36,649 bases of DNA from Gammaproteobacteria bacterium (GCA_021647505.1 JAKIUN010000037.1:1-36649), one strand, 5' to 3'; shown: positions 17,760 to 29,000, counted from the stretch's first letter. The notes: generated from the sequence alone by a model not told the origin. Program-made: numbers and translations.

Positions 17760-17767
17760 GCGGGGGT

Positions 17768-18814
17768 TCATTGTGACAGGACGATGGGGCTGCCGTCCTG
17801 CAGACGGAAACGGCCGAGTGTGACAATGGCTGCCTGAGTGGCGAGTGACACCACGGCTGGCCGGCCTTCTTCCGCGTCGGGCAGGGGAATGAATTTTGCC
17901 TGTTCGCCATCGACGACAAAGACACCCAGCAGGCCATCGCGGCGGCTCAGCAGCTCCGCTGGCAGATGGGGCTGATCGCTGCGCCACACCAGTTCACCGG
18001 CACTGCCGGGTAGGGCGGCATCGGCGCGAAAGCGCAGGCGTGCCTCACGGGTTCGGGCGCGGGGATCGAAGACCGGGACGATGTGCCGCAGGCTGAGCGG
18101 GTAACGCTGCTGCGGGGTGACCAGTTCGGGCTGCACGGCCTGCGGCAGGGATTGCGCCAGCGATGCCTGTAGCTGGGCCGAGACTTCGAGGTGGCGGTTA
18201 TCGACAACCTGCACCAGTGCGCTGCCGGGGCTGGCCAGTTCACCGACCTGGGCCAGGCGCTCGCTGATGACGGCCTCGAAGGGGGCGCGTACGGTGCATT
18301 TTTCCAGCTGGCGTTTGGCCTGCGTCAGTGCGATGTCCTGTCCGGCCCGCTGGGCATGCAGATTGCTCAGCTCCGATTCGCGCTGTTTCAGTAGCTCCTC
18401 GGAAACCGCTTGTTTCTGCGACAGCGCCTGCGCCCGGCTGAGCTGGTAATCGGCCAGCTCGATGCGTGTCAGCAGGGCTTGCAATACCGTCTCCTCACGG
18501 GCCAATGCCAACTCAAAGTCGGTACGCTCCAGTTGTACCAGTACGGCACCCTTTTTTACCACGTCGCCGACCCGTACCGGGATCTCGACGATGCGTGCGC
18601 CGACCTCGGCGCTGATAAGGCTGTCGTTATCACTGACCACTGAGGCCGGGGCCCGGTATTGCGGGTAGATAGCCAGCTCGCTCAGCGGCCGGGCCTCTAC
18701 CGGGATGGCTTCGATGGCGTCCGTTGCGGCCAATGACGGCAATGCGGCGAGCACCAGCAAGCCGGCCAGCAGAGCGCGGACGGTGCCGGCGTGTGTGTGG
18801 GAGGGCCGTTGCAT
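17768..18814 (-). CDS. RND periplasmic adaptor (membrane fusion protein)
   Basis: The 348-residue protein has a Sec signal (about residues 8-29, ending SLA-ATDA) and no lipobox. It follows the HlyD/AcrA pattern: a first half-lipoyl segment 'SAEVGARIVEIPVRVGDVVKKGAVLVQLE' (68-96), a coiled-coil hairpin with repeated Ala/Leu/Gln (about 98-165), the second half-lipoyl 'CTVRAPFEAVISERLAQVGE' (172-191), then beta-barrel and membrane-proximal domains. It links the RND pump to an outer-membrane channel. AAGGA lies 6 bases before the ATG. The gene begins 49 bases after hemL ends on the same strand, so read-through from hemL is possible. Confidence 0.88.
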   Translation of the reverse strand: MQRPSHTHAGTVRALLAGLLVLAALPSLAATDAIEAIPVEARPLSELAIYPQYRAPASVVSDNDSLISAEVGARIVEIPVRVGDVVKKGAVLVQLERTDFELALAREETVLQALLTRIELADYQLSRAQALSQKQAVSEELLKQRESELSNLHAQRAGQDIALTQAKRQLEKCTVRAPFEAVISERLAQVGELASPGSALVQVVDNRHLEVSAQLQASLAQSLPQAVQPELVTPQQRYPLSLRHIVPVFDPRARTREARLRFRADAALPGSAGELVWRSDQPHLPAELLSRRDGLLGVFVVDGEQAKFIPLPDAEEGRPAVVSLATQAAIVTLGRFRLQDGSPIVLSQ

Positions 18815-18863
18815 CTGTATTCCTTTGCGGTGGCGGCTGGTAACGGTTGTAGTTCGCCGCCCG

Positions 18864-20144
18864 TTACAGGCTGGCGAAGACCCTTTCCGCCGCCGTCAGG
18901 GTAGCGTCGATCTCGGCATTGCCGTGGGCCGAAGAGACGAAGCCGGTCTCATAGGCCGAGGGCGCCAAGTACACACCCTGGCCCAGCATGCCGTGGAAAA
19001 ACAACTTGAAGCGGTCAGCGTTGCACTGGGTGGCCTGATAAAAGTCGTTGACCGTCTCTGCATCGGTAAAAAAGACACCGAACATGCCACCGACCTGGTT
19101 GGTGGTCAACGGGATGCCGGCGGCCTTGGCGCGTTCTTTCAGGCCGTTGCAGAGTTTGGCGGCGGTGGCGGACAGCGCATCGTGGAAGCCGGGTGCCGAG
19201 ATCAGTTCCAGGGTTTTCAGGCCGGCGGCCATGGAGACGGGGTTACCGGACAGGGTGCCGGCCTGATAGATCGGGCCCAGTGGTGCAATCTGTTCCATGA
19301 TTTCGCGCCTGCCGCCGAAGGCGCCCACCGGCAGACCACCACCGATGACCTTGCCGAGCGTGGTGAGATCCGGGGTGACGCCATAATGCTGTTGCGCACC
19401 GCCGAGGGCAACGCGGAAGCCGGTCATCACCTCGTCAAAAATCAGCACGCTGCCGTGCTTATCACAGATCTCACGCAGGCCTTCGAGAAAGCCCGGTACT
19501 GGCGGGATGCAGTTCATGTTGCCGGCCACCGGCTCGACGATGATACAGGCCACCTGGCTGCCGACCTGGGCAAAGGCTTCTTTCACCGAGTCAATGTTGT
19601 TGTAATCCAGGGTAATCGTGTGCTCGGCCAGCGCCGCCGGTACGCCCGGCGAGGTGGGCACGCCCAGAGTCAGGGCGCCGGAACCGGCCTTCACCAGCAG
19701 TGAATCGGAATGGCCGTGGTAGCAGCCTTCGAACTTGACGATTTTATCGCGCCCGGTGAAGCCGCGCGCCAGCCGGATGGCGCTCATGGTGGCCTCGGTG
19801 CCGGAATTGACCATGCGCACCAGCTTCAGCGAAGGCACCAGCTCGCAGACCTTGTCTGCCATCTCGGTTTCGATACGTGTCGGTGCGCCGAAGCCGAGGC
19901 CGTTCTTGATCACGTCCTGCACTGCCTGTAAGACGGCCGGGTGCGAATGGCCAACGATCATCGGCCCCCAGGAGCCCACGTAGTCCACATAACGCCGGTC
20001 GTCTTCATCAGTGATGTAGGCGCCCTCGCCGTTTTTGAAGAAAACCGGATCGCCACCCACGCCACGGAAGGCGCGTACCGGCGAATTGACGCCGCCGGGG
20101 ATGTGTTTTTGGGCTTCGATGAACAGGTCGTGGGAACGTGTCAT
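18864..20144 (-). CDS. hemL: Glutamate-1-semialdehyde 2,1-aminomutase
   Basis: Starting at the ATG at 20144 (AAAAAGG 7-8 bases upstream) gives 426 residues, the normal size. The enzyme converts glutamate-1-semialdehyde to 5-aminolevulinate, the C5-pathway entry to heme. It is a class III PLP aminotransferase: '[19 protein letters not shown]' near the start, '[17 protein letters not shown]' (112-128), '[10 protein letters not shown]' (235-244), and the PLP lysine in '[17 protein letters not shown]', Lys265, the same position as in E. coli. The frame is open upstream to 20345, but that extension is not part of the family. hemE, a later step in the same pathway, lies 3 kb away on the same strand in a separate unit. 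Confidence 0.97.
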   Translation of the reverse strand: MTRSHDLFIEAQKHIPGGVNSPVRAFRGVGGDPVFFKNGEGAYITDEDDRRYVDYVGSWGPMIVGHSHPAVLQAVQDVIKNGLGFGAPTRIETEMADKVCELVPSLKLVRMVNSGTEATMSAIRLARGFTGRDKIVKFEGCYHGHSDSLLVKAGSGALTLGVPTSPGVPAALAEHTITLDYNNIDSVKEAFAQVGSQVACIIVEPVAGNMNCIPPVPGFLEGLREICDKHGSVLIFDEVMTGFRVALGGAQQHYGVTPDLTTLGKVIGGGLPVGAFGGRREIMEQIAPLGPIYQAGTLSGNPVSMAAGLKTLELISAPGFHDALSATAAKLCNGLKERAKAAGIPLTTNQVGGMFGVFFTDAETVNDFYQATQCNADRFKLFFHGMLGQGVYLAPSAYETGFVSSAHGNAEIDATLTAAERVFASL

Positions 20145-20264
20145 GGGATACCTTTTTTGTTCAGTACTTCGTATCAATGGAATATCGTGTCGTGCACACC
20201 AGAGAATACAGTTTGCGTTGTTTTGAGTTTTGTCGCAACGCTGGCTGCTTTCGTAATGGAAAAA

Positions 20265-20286
20265 GACAGGCATTTCACTGCCTGTC
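20265..20286 (-). terminator. Intrinsic terminator-like hairpin 120 bases upstream of hemL
   Basis: GACAGGCA (20265-20272) and TGCCTGTC (20279-20286) form a perfect 8-bp stem. On the minus strand it is followed by TTTTT. It would end minus-strand transcripts before they reach hemL: either the end of an unannotated upstream transcript or an attenuator in the hemL leader. The rest of 20145-20551 contains one repeat half near 20417-20450 and no gene. Confidence 0.55.
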
Positions 20287-20410
20287 ATTGCCAGGGAAAA
20301 AGATGCGCCATGGATGGGTGGTTCCTCCCTTCTATTGTCGATCACAAGGTTAAACCTGAAGCCACGGATTCAGGTTAAAATCACCGCTTTTAGGCGGTTG
20401 GGTTTATCGG

Positions 20411-20451
20411 TGCTAGGGTGCTGGTGAGCGGGTAGCGAACCGCATCGTTCA
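20411..20451. repeat. Single arm of the dispersed GCGAACCGCATCG repeat
   Basis: The stretch GCTGGTGAGCGGGTAGCGAA followed by CCGCATCGTT matches, in reverse complement and with one extra G, the right arm of the palindrome at 22746-22866. The partner arm is missing here. Confidence 0.65.
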
Positions 20452-20551
20452 TGTGGATCGGCTGTGGAGTTGTGGGTTTTGACTTGTGGGGCAGGGTTTC
20501 TCACTATTTGGCAGATAATGAAGTTCCATCAGATACGGTTGTCGGCTTAGC

Positions 20552-21376
20552 ATGCCTGAAGGCCCGGAGATTCGTCGTGCCGCCGATGCGGTGGCGGATT
20601 GTATCGTCGGTCGGGTGGCCAGCGAGGTATGGTTCGCCTTCGAGCGGTTGAAGCCCTTTGAGGCGCAGCTGAGCGGGGTCGAGGTGTGTGCCGTGGAGAC
20701 GCGCGGCAAGGCCATGCTCACGCGCTTCGCCAATGGCCTGCTGATCTACAGTCACAACCAGCTCTACGGTCGTTGGTACTGCTGCCCGGCCGGTGAGTAC
20801 CCTGATATCCCGCGTCAGTTGCGTCTTGCCATTCATAGCGATATGTCGTCGGCCTTGCTCTACAGCGCATCTGATATCACGGTACTGCATGAGTCCGAGC
20901 TGGAGGCCCACCCCTTTCTCTCCCGCCTCGGGCCAGACGTGCTGGATTCCACCACGGATCAAGTCTTGTTGCGGGCCCGCCTTGCCGAGCGGCGTTTTCG
21001 TAACCGCCAGCTCGGTGGATTGCTTGTCGACCAGGGCTTTGTTGCCGGATTGGGCAATTATCTGCGCTGCGAGATCCTCTTTGTTGCTGGCCTATATCCG
21101 CGTCTGCGGCCCGCGCAATTGATAGATCCACAGCGATGCCGGTTGACAGAGGCCATGCTGTATTTGCCTCGTCAGTCCTACGAAACTGCGGGTATCACCA
21201 ATGAGCTGGCACGCGCGCATGAGCTGATGGCCGCTGGTGCGGATTTCGAGGCGGCCCGTTTCCAGGTGTTCCGTCGCGAGGGCCTGCCTTGTTACCGCTG
21301 TGGTGCGCCTATCGTGAAACAGGTGCTGGCTGGGCAGTCGATGTACCTATGCCGGAACTGTCAGATAATGATCTGA
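20552..21376 (+). CDS. nei: DNA glycosylase/AP lyase endonuclease VIII
   Basis: The 274-residue protein aligns along its length with E. coli Nei, which removes oxidised pyrimidines and cuts at abasic sites. It begins 'MPEGPEIRRAAD' with Pro2 (the Schiff-base nucleophile after Met removal) and Glu3. It has the catalytic-loop lysine in 'VETRGKAMLTRF' (Lys53) and 'IYSHNQLYGRW'. The helix-two-turn-helix reads 'LVDQGFVAGLGNYLRCEILF', and the C-terminal zinc finger is CYRC...LCRNC. 'WFAFERLKPF' and 'YSASDI' are typical of Nei and not MutM. Translation starts at the ATG at 20552, without an evident strong ribosome binding site. It is divergent from hemL and apparently monocistronic. Confidence 0.95.
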   Translation: MPEGPEIRRAADAVADCIVGRVASEVWFAFERLKPFEAQLSGVEVCAVETRGKAMLTRFANGLLIYSHNQLYGRWYCCPAGEYPDIPRQLRLAIHSDMSSALLYSASDITVLHESELEAHPFLSRLGPDVLDSTTDQVLLRARLAERRFRNRQLGGLLVDQGFVAGLGNYLRCEILFVAGLYPRLRPAQLIDPQRCRLTEAMLYLPRQSYETAGITNELARAHELMAAGADFEAARFQVFRREGLPCYRCGAPIVKQVLAGQSMYLCRNCQIMI

Positions 21377-21481
21377 TGGCTTGCAGGAAAAGGCTGTCCG
21401 CTATTTTTATGGCAGTTCAAGCGGGTGAATGGTGTAACTCGCTGACAAATTTATGCTTGATCTGGCAAGGAAATCGCAAAG

Positions 21482-21510
21482 TTGTTGCATTTTCTGGTTT
21501 CGTCTATGCT
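21482..21510 (+). promoter_or_regulatory. Possible sigma70 promoter for the multiheme cytochrome gene
   Basis: TTGTTG (21482-21487), a 17-base spacer and TATGCT (21505-21510) lie about 170 bases before the cytochrome start. The match is moderate, so this is tentative. The transcript would include the hexanucleotide repeat in its leader. Confidence 0.3.
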
Positions 21511-21611
21511 TGATGGAGCCGCTGCGGTTTGGTAAGGGTGACCTGTTTGCGGGGCGAGGGCATGCATGGATGGAGGCCAGCCAAAGTCAAAAAACGTATT
21601 CAGGATGAGAT

Positions 21612-21665
21612 GATGTAGATGTAGATGTAGATGTAGATGTAGATGTAGATGTAGATGTAGATGTA
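21612..21665 (+). repeat. (GATGTA)9 hexanucleotide tandem repeat
   Basis: Nine perfect GATGTA units end 6 bases before the GTG at 21672 and 12 bases before the ATG at 21678. The last unit abuts AGAGGT, the likely ribosome binding site of the cytochrome gene. An in-frame TGA at 21606 and the lack of any start codon in the repeat's GAT-GTA frame mean it is untranslated leader, not coding. Slippage would change leader length in 6-base steps. Confidence 0.92.
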
Positions 21666-21677
21666 GAGGTCGTGCTA

Positions 21678-22700
21678 ATGATAATAAAAAATACGTGTTT
21701 TTCTCTCGTTGGGTTATGGCGGATGGCGTTTTTTTTCGCGCTCCCAGGCGTATTGCTGTTACCCGCAAAGGTCAGTGCCGATGGCTGGGATCCAGATTCC
21801 AGCGCCAGTGCCAGCGGAAGTATCGTCAATACCCGCCACAATCTGACCATCAGCTACAATGCTAACTTTGGCGGCGTAATGGCTTACGCTCGCAATCAAT
21901 ACGATGATGTCTGTGTGTATTGCCATACCCCGCATGGTGCCAATAGTCGAATCGATGCGCCGTTGTGGAACCGTACGGTCAATGATGTGGCCAGCTACGC
22001 GATCTACGATAAACCCACGACCTTGATGCGTCCCACCAGCGTGCCCGGCCCCAGCTCGCTGACCTGTCTTTCCTGTCACGACGGTACGATCAGCATCGAC
22101 TCTGTGTTGAATATGCCGGGTTCTGGCTGGGATCCTATGAATAGTGGTCTGCGCAATGCCGAGGTGGGGACATCCAATATATCCTTTCTGGATCAGTGGC
22201 GGGCTGCGGGCAATTCGGGGCCATCATCACCCACAAGTCGGCACATGGCCCTGGGAGGTTCATCATTCACTTGTGCGTCATATTGCCACAACCCTGAGAG
22301 TGAGAAAAATGCCGGCTGGACGGATTTCACGGCCTTTGTTATTGGCGAGGATCTACGCAATGACCACCCTATTGGCATACTGTACCCGGACACCTTTGGA
22401 CCTGGCGTAGAGTTCAATCCGCCCGATACCGCGATCCCTGGAAAATGGGCCTTTTTTGATACCAATGGCAATAATCATGCCGATACCAATGAGGTTCGCC
22501 TTTATGACAGCGGTGATGGTTACGAGGTGGAGTGCGCATCCTGTCATGATCCACACGGTGTGGAGTCAGGAGGGGAGGGTTCAAGATTCAATCCCAGCTT
22601 TCTGCGTGTCAATAATGGCGTCTTTGGCAGCCATGCCGGTGTTGCGGGCATCGTCAGTCATGGTGGCAGTGCCTTGTGTTTGACCTGTCACACAAAATAA
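21678..22700 (+). CDS. Secreted pentaheme c-type cytochrome (doubled CXXCH type)
   Basis: The ATG at 21678 is chosen because AGAGGT lies 8 bases upstream; a GTG 6 bases earlier is the alternative. The 340-residue protein has a signal peptide (about residues 1-34, ending KVSA). Heme-binding motifs are CVYCH (79-83), CLSCH (130-134), CASYCH (199-204), CASCH (286-290) and CLTCH (334-338), so up to five c-type hemes. The third has three residues between the cysteines, a rare spacing. 'CHTPHGANS' and 'CHDPHGVES' are typical of doubled-CXXCH electron carriers. A 'DTNGNNHADTNE' loop (261-272) looks calcium-binding. It probably carries electrons in the periplasm or at the surface; no reductase partner is adjacent. 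Confidence 0.88.
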   Translation: MIIKNTCFSLVGLWRMAFFFALPGVLLLPAKVSADGWDPDSSASASGSIVNTRHNLTISYNANFGGVMAYARNQYDDVCVYCHTPHGANSRIDAPLWNRTVNDVASYAIYDKPTTLMRPTSVPGPSSLTCLSCHDGTISIDSVLNMPGSGWDPMNSGLRNAEVGTSNISFLDQWRAAGNSGPSSPTSRHMALGGSSFTCASYCHNPESEKNAGWTDFTAFVIGEDLRNDHPIGILYPDTFGPGVEFNPPDTAIPGKWAFFDTNGNNHADTNEVRLYDSGDGYEVECASCHDPHGVESGGEGSRFNPSFLRVNNGVFGSHAGVAGIVSHGGSALCLTCHTK

Positions 22701-22745
22701 CGCCGTCTCGTTTTTTAAACCCACTCCTGCCAGTATTCCCAGAAA

Positions 22746-22866
22746 TCCCTGTAGGATGTGGTGAGTTCCACGAACCGCATCGCTCAAACACCTGTCATCA
22801 CCCGCGCCCAGGACGTGACAACGTAAACGATGCGGTTCGCTACCGCTCACCAGCATCCTACAGGGA
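22746..22866. repeat. 121-bp imperfect palindrome (TCCCTGTAGGATG ... CATCCTACAGGGA)
   Basis: The ends TCCCTGTAGG and CCTACAGGGA are exact reverse complements. Internal arms carry GAACCGCATCG and CGATGCGGTTC. A single arm of the same family lies at 20411-20451. This is the structure of a REPIN: two REP-like arms around a spacer of about 45 bases. It sits in the gene-free stretch 22701-23349, which also holds the element at 23091 and the hairpin at 23307; I see no gene in that stretch. Confidence 0.8.
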
Positions 22867-23090
22867 CGACCGAAACAACTTGTCGTTACACACATCCTCA
22901 ACAGCCCCCCTACAACAAGCGGCACGGATAAATCCAGTTGCCTCATGGATACCCGGCAATGTTTCTACACTTTTCAGCACCAATGGCCCGATGTGCTCAT
23001 GCACGACTACCTTTCAATACTTCATGCTCTCCATGTTCTTCATGGCATAAGCAGCCAACTTTAATCGCTGAGGAGTCCCCACAAAACCCT

Positions 23091-23166
23091 GGTAGGGTGG
23101 GCAGGCTTTCCATGCCCACGCGGAATATGCACTAACGGCGTGGGCACAAAAAACGTGCCCACCCTA
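23091..23166. repeat. Palindromic GTAGGGTGGGCA element
   Basis: The left half GGTAGGGTGGGCA...TGCCCACG (23091-23120) mirrors the right half CGTGGGCAC...GTGCCCACCCTAC (23139-23166). Each half is itself a hairpin. It is unrelated in sequence to the 22746 palindrome 225 bases away. GTAGGGTGGGCA-type repeats are widespread in intergenic DNA of environmental proteobacteria. Confidence 0.8.
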
Positions 23167-23306
23167 CATGGTTTTTTACCTCCTGCCGACAGGAAAAGGC
23201 ATGCAAAAATAGGCTATTAAGATAATGGCTATGTTTAAAAACAATGCGTTAAATGTGACAAAGTAGAACTAAAGGTGGTTGTTTTAAAACGGGACGAATA
23301 GAAAGG

Positions 23307-23330
23307 GGCGCCGCGCACAAGCACGACGCC
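23307..23330 (-). terminator. Probable hemE terminator hairpin
   Basis: GGCGCCGCGC (23307-23316) and GCACGACGCC (23321-23330) pair over ten positions; in minus-strand RNA the two non-Watson-Crick positions become G-U pairs. It lies about 20 bases after the hemE stop. The U-tract on that side is weak (CCUUUCU), while seven Ts lie on the other side. Confidence 0.5.
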
Positions 23331-23349
23331 TTTTTTTAGGTCGTATCTT

Positions 23350-24423
23350 TCAGGCCTGGCTATTGTGATAGGGTGCGCTGAGTTCGTGTACCGCCTCGAT
23401 GAAAGCGGCGACATTTTCCGGGTCGATGGTGGGGTGGATGCCGTGGCCCAGATTGAATACATGGCCCTCGCCCTTGCCGTAGCTGGCCAGTACGCTGGCG
23501 ACTTCCTCGCGGATACGCTCGGGGTTGGAATAGAGGATGCAGGGATCCATGTTGCCCTGCAGGGCAACTTTGTCACCCGCGAGCTTGCGGGCATCGCTGA
23601 GGTCGATGGTCCAGTCCACGCCGAGACAGTCGGCGCCGGTGGAGGCCATCTTGTCCAGCCATCGCCCGCCGCCTTTGGTGAAAAGGATGATGGGGACTGT
23701 GTGGCCGTCAGCTTCACGGGTGAGGCCGTCGATGATTTGTTGCATGTAGCGCAGTGAAAATTCCTGATAGTCGCGTGGCGTGAGTACGCCGCCCCAGGTA
23801 TCAAAGATTTGCACGGCCTGTGCGCCAGCGGCAATTTGTCCGTTGAGATAGGTGGTGACGGACTGCGCCAGTTTATCCAGCAGTTGGTGCAGGGTTTCCG
23901 GCTGGTCGAACATCATGCCTTTGATGTGGCCGTATTCCTTGGTGCCACCGCCTTCTACCATGTAAGTTGCGAGCGTCCACGGGCTGCCGGAAAAACCGAT
24001 CAGCGGTACACGGCCGTCGAGTTCTTTACGGATGGTGCGCACGGCATTCATGACATATTGCAGCTCACCTTCGGGATCGGGGATGGGCAGGTTTTTTACG
24101 TCTGCGGCGCTGCGCACAGGGCGTTCGAACTGCGGCCCGTGGCCGGTGTTGAAGGTCAAGCCCAGGCCCATGGCGTCGGGGATGGTGAGAATATCGGAGA
24201 ACAGGATGGCGGCGTCGAGCGGGAAGCGTTCCAGCGGCTGGATGGTGACCTCGCAGGCCAGTTCTGCGTTGCGGCACAGATCCATGAAGCTACCGGCCTT
24301 GGCGCGGGTGGCGCGATACTCGGGCAGATAGCGGCCCGCCTGGCGCATCATCCATACCGGGGTGACGTCAACGGGCTGGCGCATCAGGGCGCGCAGGAAA
24401 CGGTCGTTTTGTAGTTTTGTCAT
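23350..24423 (-). CDS. hemE: Uroporphyrinogen decarboxylase
   Basis: The 357-residue protein is the usual size and carries the signature '[15 protein letters not shown]' (23-37), including the substrate-carboxylate-binding Arg27 and Arg31 region. It also has '[16 protein letters not shown]', 'QIFDTWGG' and 'FNLGHGIHP' with the late His. It decarboxylates the four acetate chains of uroporphyrinogen III to coproporphyrinogen III in the cytoplasm. The ATG at 24423 has no clear Shine-Dalgarno sequence. The space to gltD (107 bases) is almost filled by a palindromic repeat, so hemE is either read through from gltD or uses signals within the repeat. The gltB-gltD-hemE order is conserved in many gammaproteobacteria. 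Confidence 0.98.
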   Translation of the reverse strand: MTKLQNDRFLRALMRQPVDVTPVWMMRQAGRYLPEYRATRAKAGSFMDLCRNAELACEVTIQPLERFPLDAAILFSDILTIPDAMGLGLTFNTGHGPQFERPVRSAADVKNLPIPDPEGELQYVMNAVRTIRKELDGRVPLIGFSGSPWTLATYMVEGGGTKEYGHIKGMMFDQPETLHQLLDKLAQSVTTYLNGQIAAGAQAVQIFDTWGGVLTPRDYQEFSLRYMQQIIDGLTREADGHTVPIILFTKGGGRWLDKMASTGADCLGVDWTIDLSDARKLAGDKVALQGNMDPCILYSNPERIREEVASVLASYGKGEGHVFNLGHGIHPTIDPENVAAFIEAVHELSAPYHNSQA

Positions 24424-24437
24424 GTTGTCGTGTTGTT

Positions 24438-24525
24438 AACGCAGAGTTCACAGAGACGCAGAGGCGCAGAGTTTTATAAAAAAAGATTTCTCTGCGTTCT
24501 CTGTATCTCCGCGTTCTCTGCGTTT
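24438..24525. repeat. CGCAGAG-type palindromic repeat between gltD and hemE
   Basis: The left arm (24438-24473: AACGCAGAGTTCACAGAGAC then GCAGAGGCGCAGAG) is mirrored by the right arm (24490-24525: CTCTGCGTTCTCTGTATCTC then CGCGTTCTCTGCGTTT). A short AT-rich loop separates them. It begins 15 bases upstream of the hemE ATG and ends 5 bases from the gltD stop, so it forms nearly the whole intergenic region. Confidence 0.85.
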
Positions 24526-24529
24526 CTCC

Positions 24530-25942
<1,413 letters not shown>

Positions 25943-26000
25943 TTATACAGATAACTGAAAGTGTGTAGGTTGAAATGAGTGTTAAATTCCAACGATGTGC

Positions 26001-26045
26001 AATAAGTTATTGGGGTTCGCTACGCTTATCCCCAACCTGCAATAA
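26001..26045. repeat. TTGGGGTTCGC...CCCCAA repeat between gltB and gltD
   Basis: TTGGGG (26010-26015) and CCCCAA (26030-26035) form a short hairpin inside a sequence of the TTGGGGTTCGCTACGCTTAT type, a common dispersed intergenic repeat. It starts 4 bases after the gltB stop and might slow transcription or stabilise the gltB 3' end. Confidence 0.55.
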
Positions 26046-26048
26046 TCC

Positions 26049-29000
26049 TTAGGCGGCGGCGAGGCGCAGTTCGTCCATCAGGGCTTCGAGGCTGGCGGCC
26101 TTGGGTTTGACTAACCAGAATCTGCCGATCATGTCGGAGTAGTTGTCGAGAATTTGCTGGCCCCAGGCGCTGCCGGTCTCGTCGACGAATTCCTGGATGG
26201 TGTCTCGCAGATGGTTGGCGTAGGCTTCCATGTTTTCCGTGCTGACACGGTGGATATCGATCAATTCATGGTTATGCCGGTCGACGAAGTGGTTGTCTTC
26301 GTCCAGCACGTAGGCGAAGCCGCCGGTCATGCCGGCGCCGAAGTTGACCCCCGTGGCACCGAGCACGGTGATGGAGCCGCCGGTCATATATTCACAGCCA
26401 TGGTCGCCTACGCCCTCGATCACCGCATGGGCGCCGGAGTTACGCACGCCGAAGCGCTCGCCGGCGAGGCCGGCGGCGAATAGTTTACCGCCGGTGGCGC
26501 CGTACAGGCAGGTGTTGCCGATGATGGTGGTCTCGTTGGACTTGAAGTCGGAACCCACGGGTGGGCGGATCACTAGCTTGCCGCCGGCCATGCCCTTGCC
26601 GACATAGTCGTTGGCGTCGCCTTGCAGGTACAGGTGCAGGCCGCCGGCGTTCCATACGCCGAAGCTCTGCCCGGCGGTACCGGTGAGTTCGAGGCGGATG
26701 GGCGCACTTTCCATGCCGAGGTTACCATGGCGTACGGCGATCTCGCCGGACAGGCGTGCGCCGATGGAGCGGTCGGTATTGCGCACCGTGTAGTGGAAGC
26801 TGGCGCCGCTTTTTTTCTCAATGGCTGCGATAGCGTCGGCCACCATTTTCTCGGCCAATTCACCCTTGTCGAAGGGCTGGTTGCGCGGCTCGATGCAATG
26901 GTGTGGTTTGTCCGCTGCGACGCCGCCGTCGCTGAGAATAGGGCCAAGGTCGAGACGTTGCTGGCGCGGTGTGCTACCGGGCAGGGCTTGTAGCAGGTCG
27001 GTGCGGCCGATCAGCTCGGGCAGGCTGCGTACGCCGACGCCGGCCATCAGTTCACGTACTTCCTCGCAGATGAAACGGAAGTAGTTCATGACCATCTCCA
27101 CTTCACCGATGAAGTGTTTCATACGCAACACCTTGTTCTGCGTGGCGACGCCGGTGGCGCAGTTGTTGAGGTGGCAGATACGCAGAAATTTGCAGCCCAT
27201 GGCGATCATCGGCCCGGTACCGAAGCCGAAGCTTTCGGCGCCGAGGATGGCGGCCTTGACGACATCCAGGCCGGTCTTCAGGCCGCCATCGGTTTGCAGG
27301 CGGATCTTACCGCGCAAGTCATTCGCACGCAGGATCTGATGGGTCTCGGTGAGGCCCAGCTCCCAAGGGCTGCCGGCGTATTTTACCGAGGTCAGCGGGC
27401 TGGCTGCGGTGCCGCCGTCATAACCGGAAATGGTGATTAGGTCAGCGTAGGCCTTGGCGACGCCGGCGGCGATGGTGCCGACGCCGGCCTCGGCGACCAG
27501 CTTTACGGATACCAGTCCCTCGGGATTGACCTGCTTGAGGTCGTAGATCAGCTGTGCCAGATCCTCGATGGAATAGATGTCGTGATGCGGCGGTGGCGAG
27601 ATCAACGACACGCCGGGCTTGCAATAGCGCAGCTCGGCGATCAGTGCGTTGACCTTCTGTCCCGGCAACTGGCCGCCTTCGCCGGGCTTGGCACCCTGGG
27701 CGACCTTGATCTGCATCACCTCGGCGGAGCGCAGGTAGGCGGGGGTGACGCCAAAGCGGCCGGAGGCCACCTGTTTGATCTTGGAGCGTTTGATGGTGCC
27801 GTAGCGTTTTGGGTCTTCACCACCTTCGCCGGAATTGGAGCGTCCGCCGAGGCGGTTCATGGCCTCGGCCAGGGTCTCGTGGGCCTCGGGCGACAGTGCC
27901 CCCAGGGACATGGCGGCGGAATCGAAGCGCGGGATGATGTCTTCCATGGGTTCCACTTCGTCCAGCGGGATGGGGGTGACGTCGTCGCGCAGTTTGAGCA
28001 GGTCGCGCAGAGCCAGGGTGGGGCGCTCGTTGACCAAGCGCGCGTATTCCTTGTAGACCGCATAGTCACCGCTCTTCACCGCCTTTTGCAGGGTGATCAC
28101 CACGTCCGGGTTGTAGGCATGATCCTCGCCACCGTGGATATATTTCAGCAGGCCGCCCTGCTGGATGGCCTTGCGTGGATTCCAGGCCGTGCGGGCAAGG
28201 GCGTGTTGGTCACTTTCCAAATCCTCGAAATGACTGCCCTCGATGCGGTTGGTGGTGCCCCGGAAGCACAGCTCAACCACTGCGCTGTTCAGGCCTACGG
28301 CCTCGAATAGCTGGGCGCCGCGGTAGCTGGCGATGGTGGAGATACCCATCTTCGAGGTGACCTTGAACAGGCCCTTGTTGATGCCCTTACGGTAATTCTG
28401 CATCAGTTGGGTACAATCGCCTTCGCTGATTTCGCCGTGGTGCTGCATGTCGACGAGGCAGGCGTAGGCCAGATAGGGATAGATGGCGGTGGCGCCGTAG
28501 CCGAGCAGCACGGCGAAGTGGTGGGCATCGCGTGCGGTGGCGGTCTCCACCACGATATTGGTGTCGCAGCGCAGACCCTCTTTGATCAGGCGATGATGCA
28601 CTGCGCCGGTGGCCAGCAGGGCGTGTATGGGCAGGCGATCCTGGGCGATGTCGCGGTCGGACAGAACCAGGATTACCTTGCCGTTGCGTGCGGCGGCCAC
28701 GGCCTGGTCGCAGATGGCGATGATGGCCTGTTCCAGACGTATACTGCCATCGGCTGGATAGTGCAGGTCGATGCGCTGGTGGGCATAGTCCGAACCGTCC
28801 ATGTCGAGCAGCTGTCCGAATTTTGAAATGGACAGCACCGGTGAATCCACACGTAGGCGGCTGGCATGTGCCGGGGTCTCTTCGAACATATTATGTTCGC
28901 GTCCCAGGCAGGTCTCCAGTGACATCACGATCTGCTCGCGCAGGGGGTCGATAGGCGGGTTGGTGACCTGGGCGAACTGCTGGCGGAAGTAGTCGTACAG

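Noticed and set aside
18705-19703. 332-residue plus-strand open frame
   Set aside because: Antisense shadow of hemL and the adaptor gene's 5' end.
20145-20345. N-terminal extension of hemL
   Set aside because: HemL homologs start at the ATG at 20144, which has a ribosome binding site and puts the PLP lysine at residue 265; the extension includes a terminator-like hairpin.
21612-21665. Possible CRISPR or coding dipeptide repeat
   Set aside because: It is a pure hexanucleotide tandem without spacers, and the in-frame TGA at 21606 with no start codon rules out translation as Asp-Val repeats.
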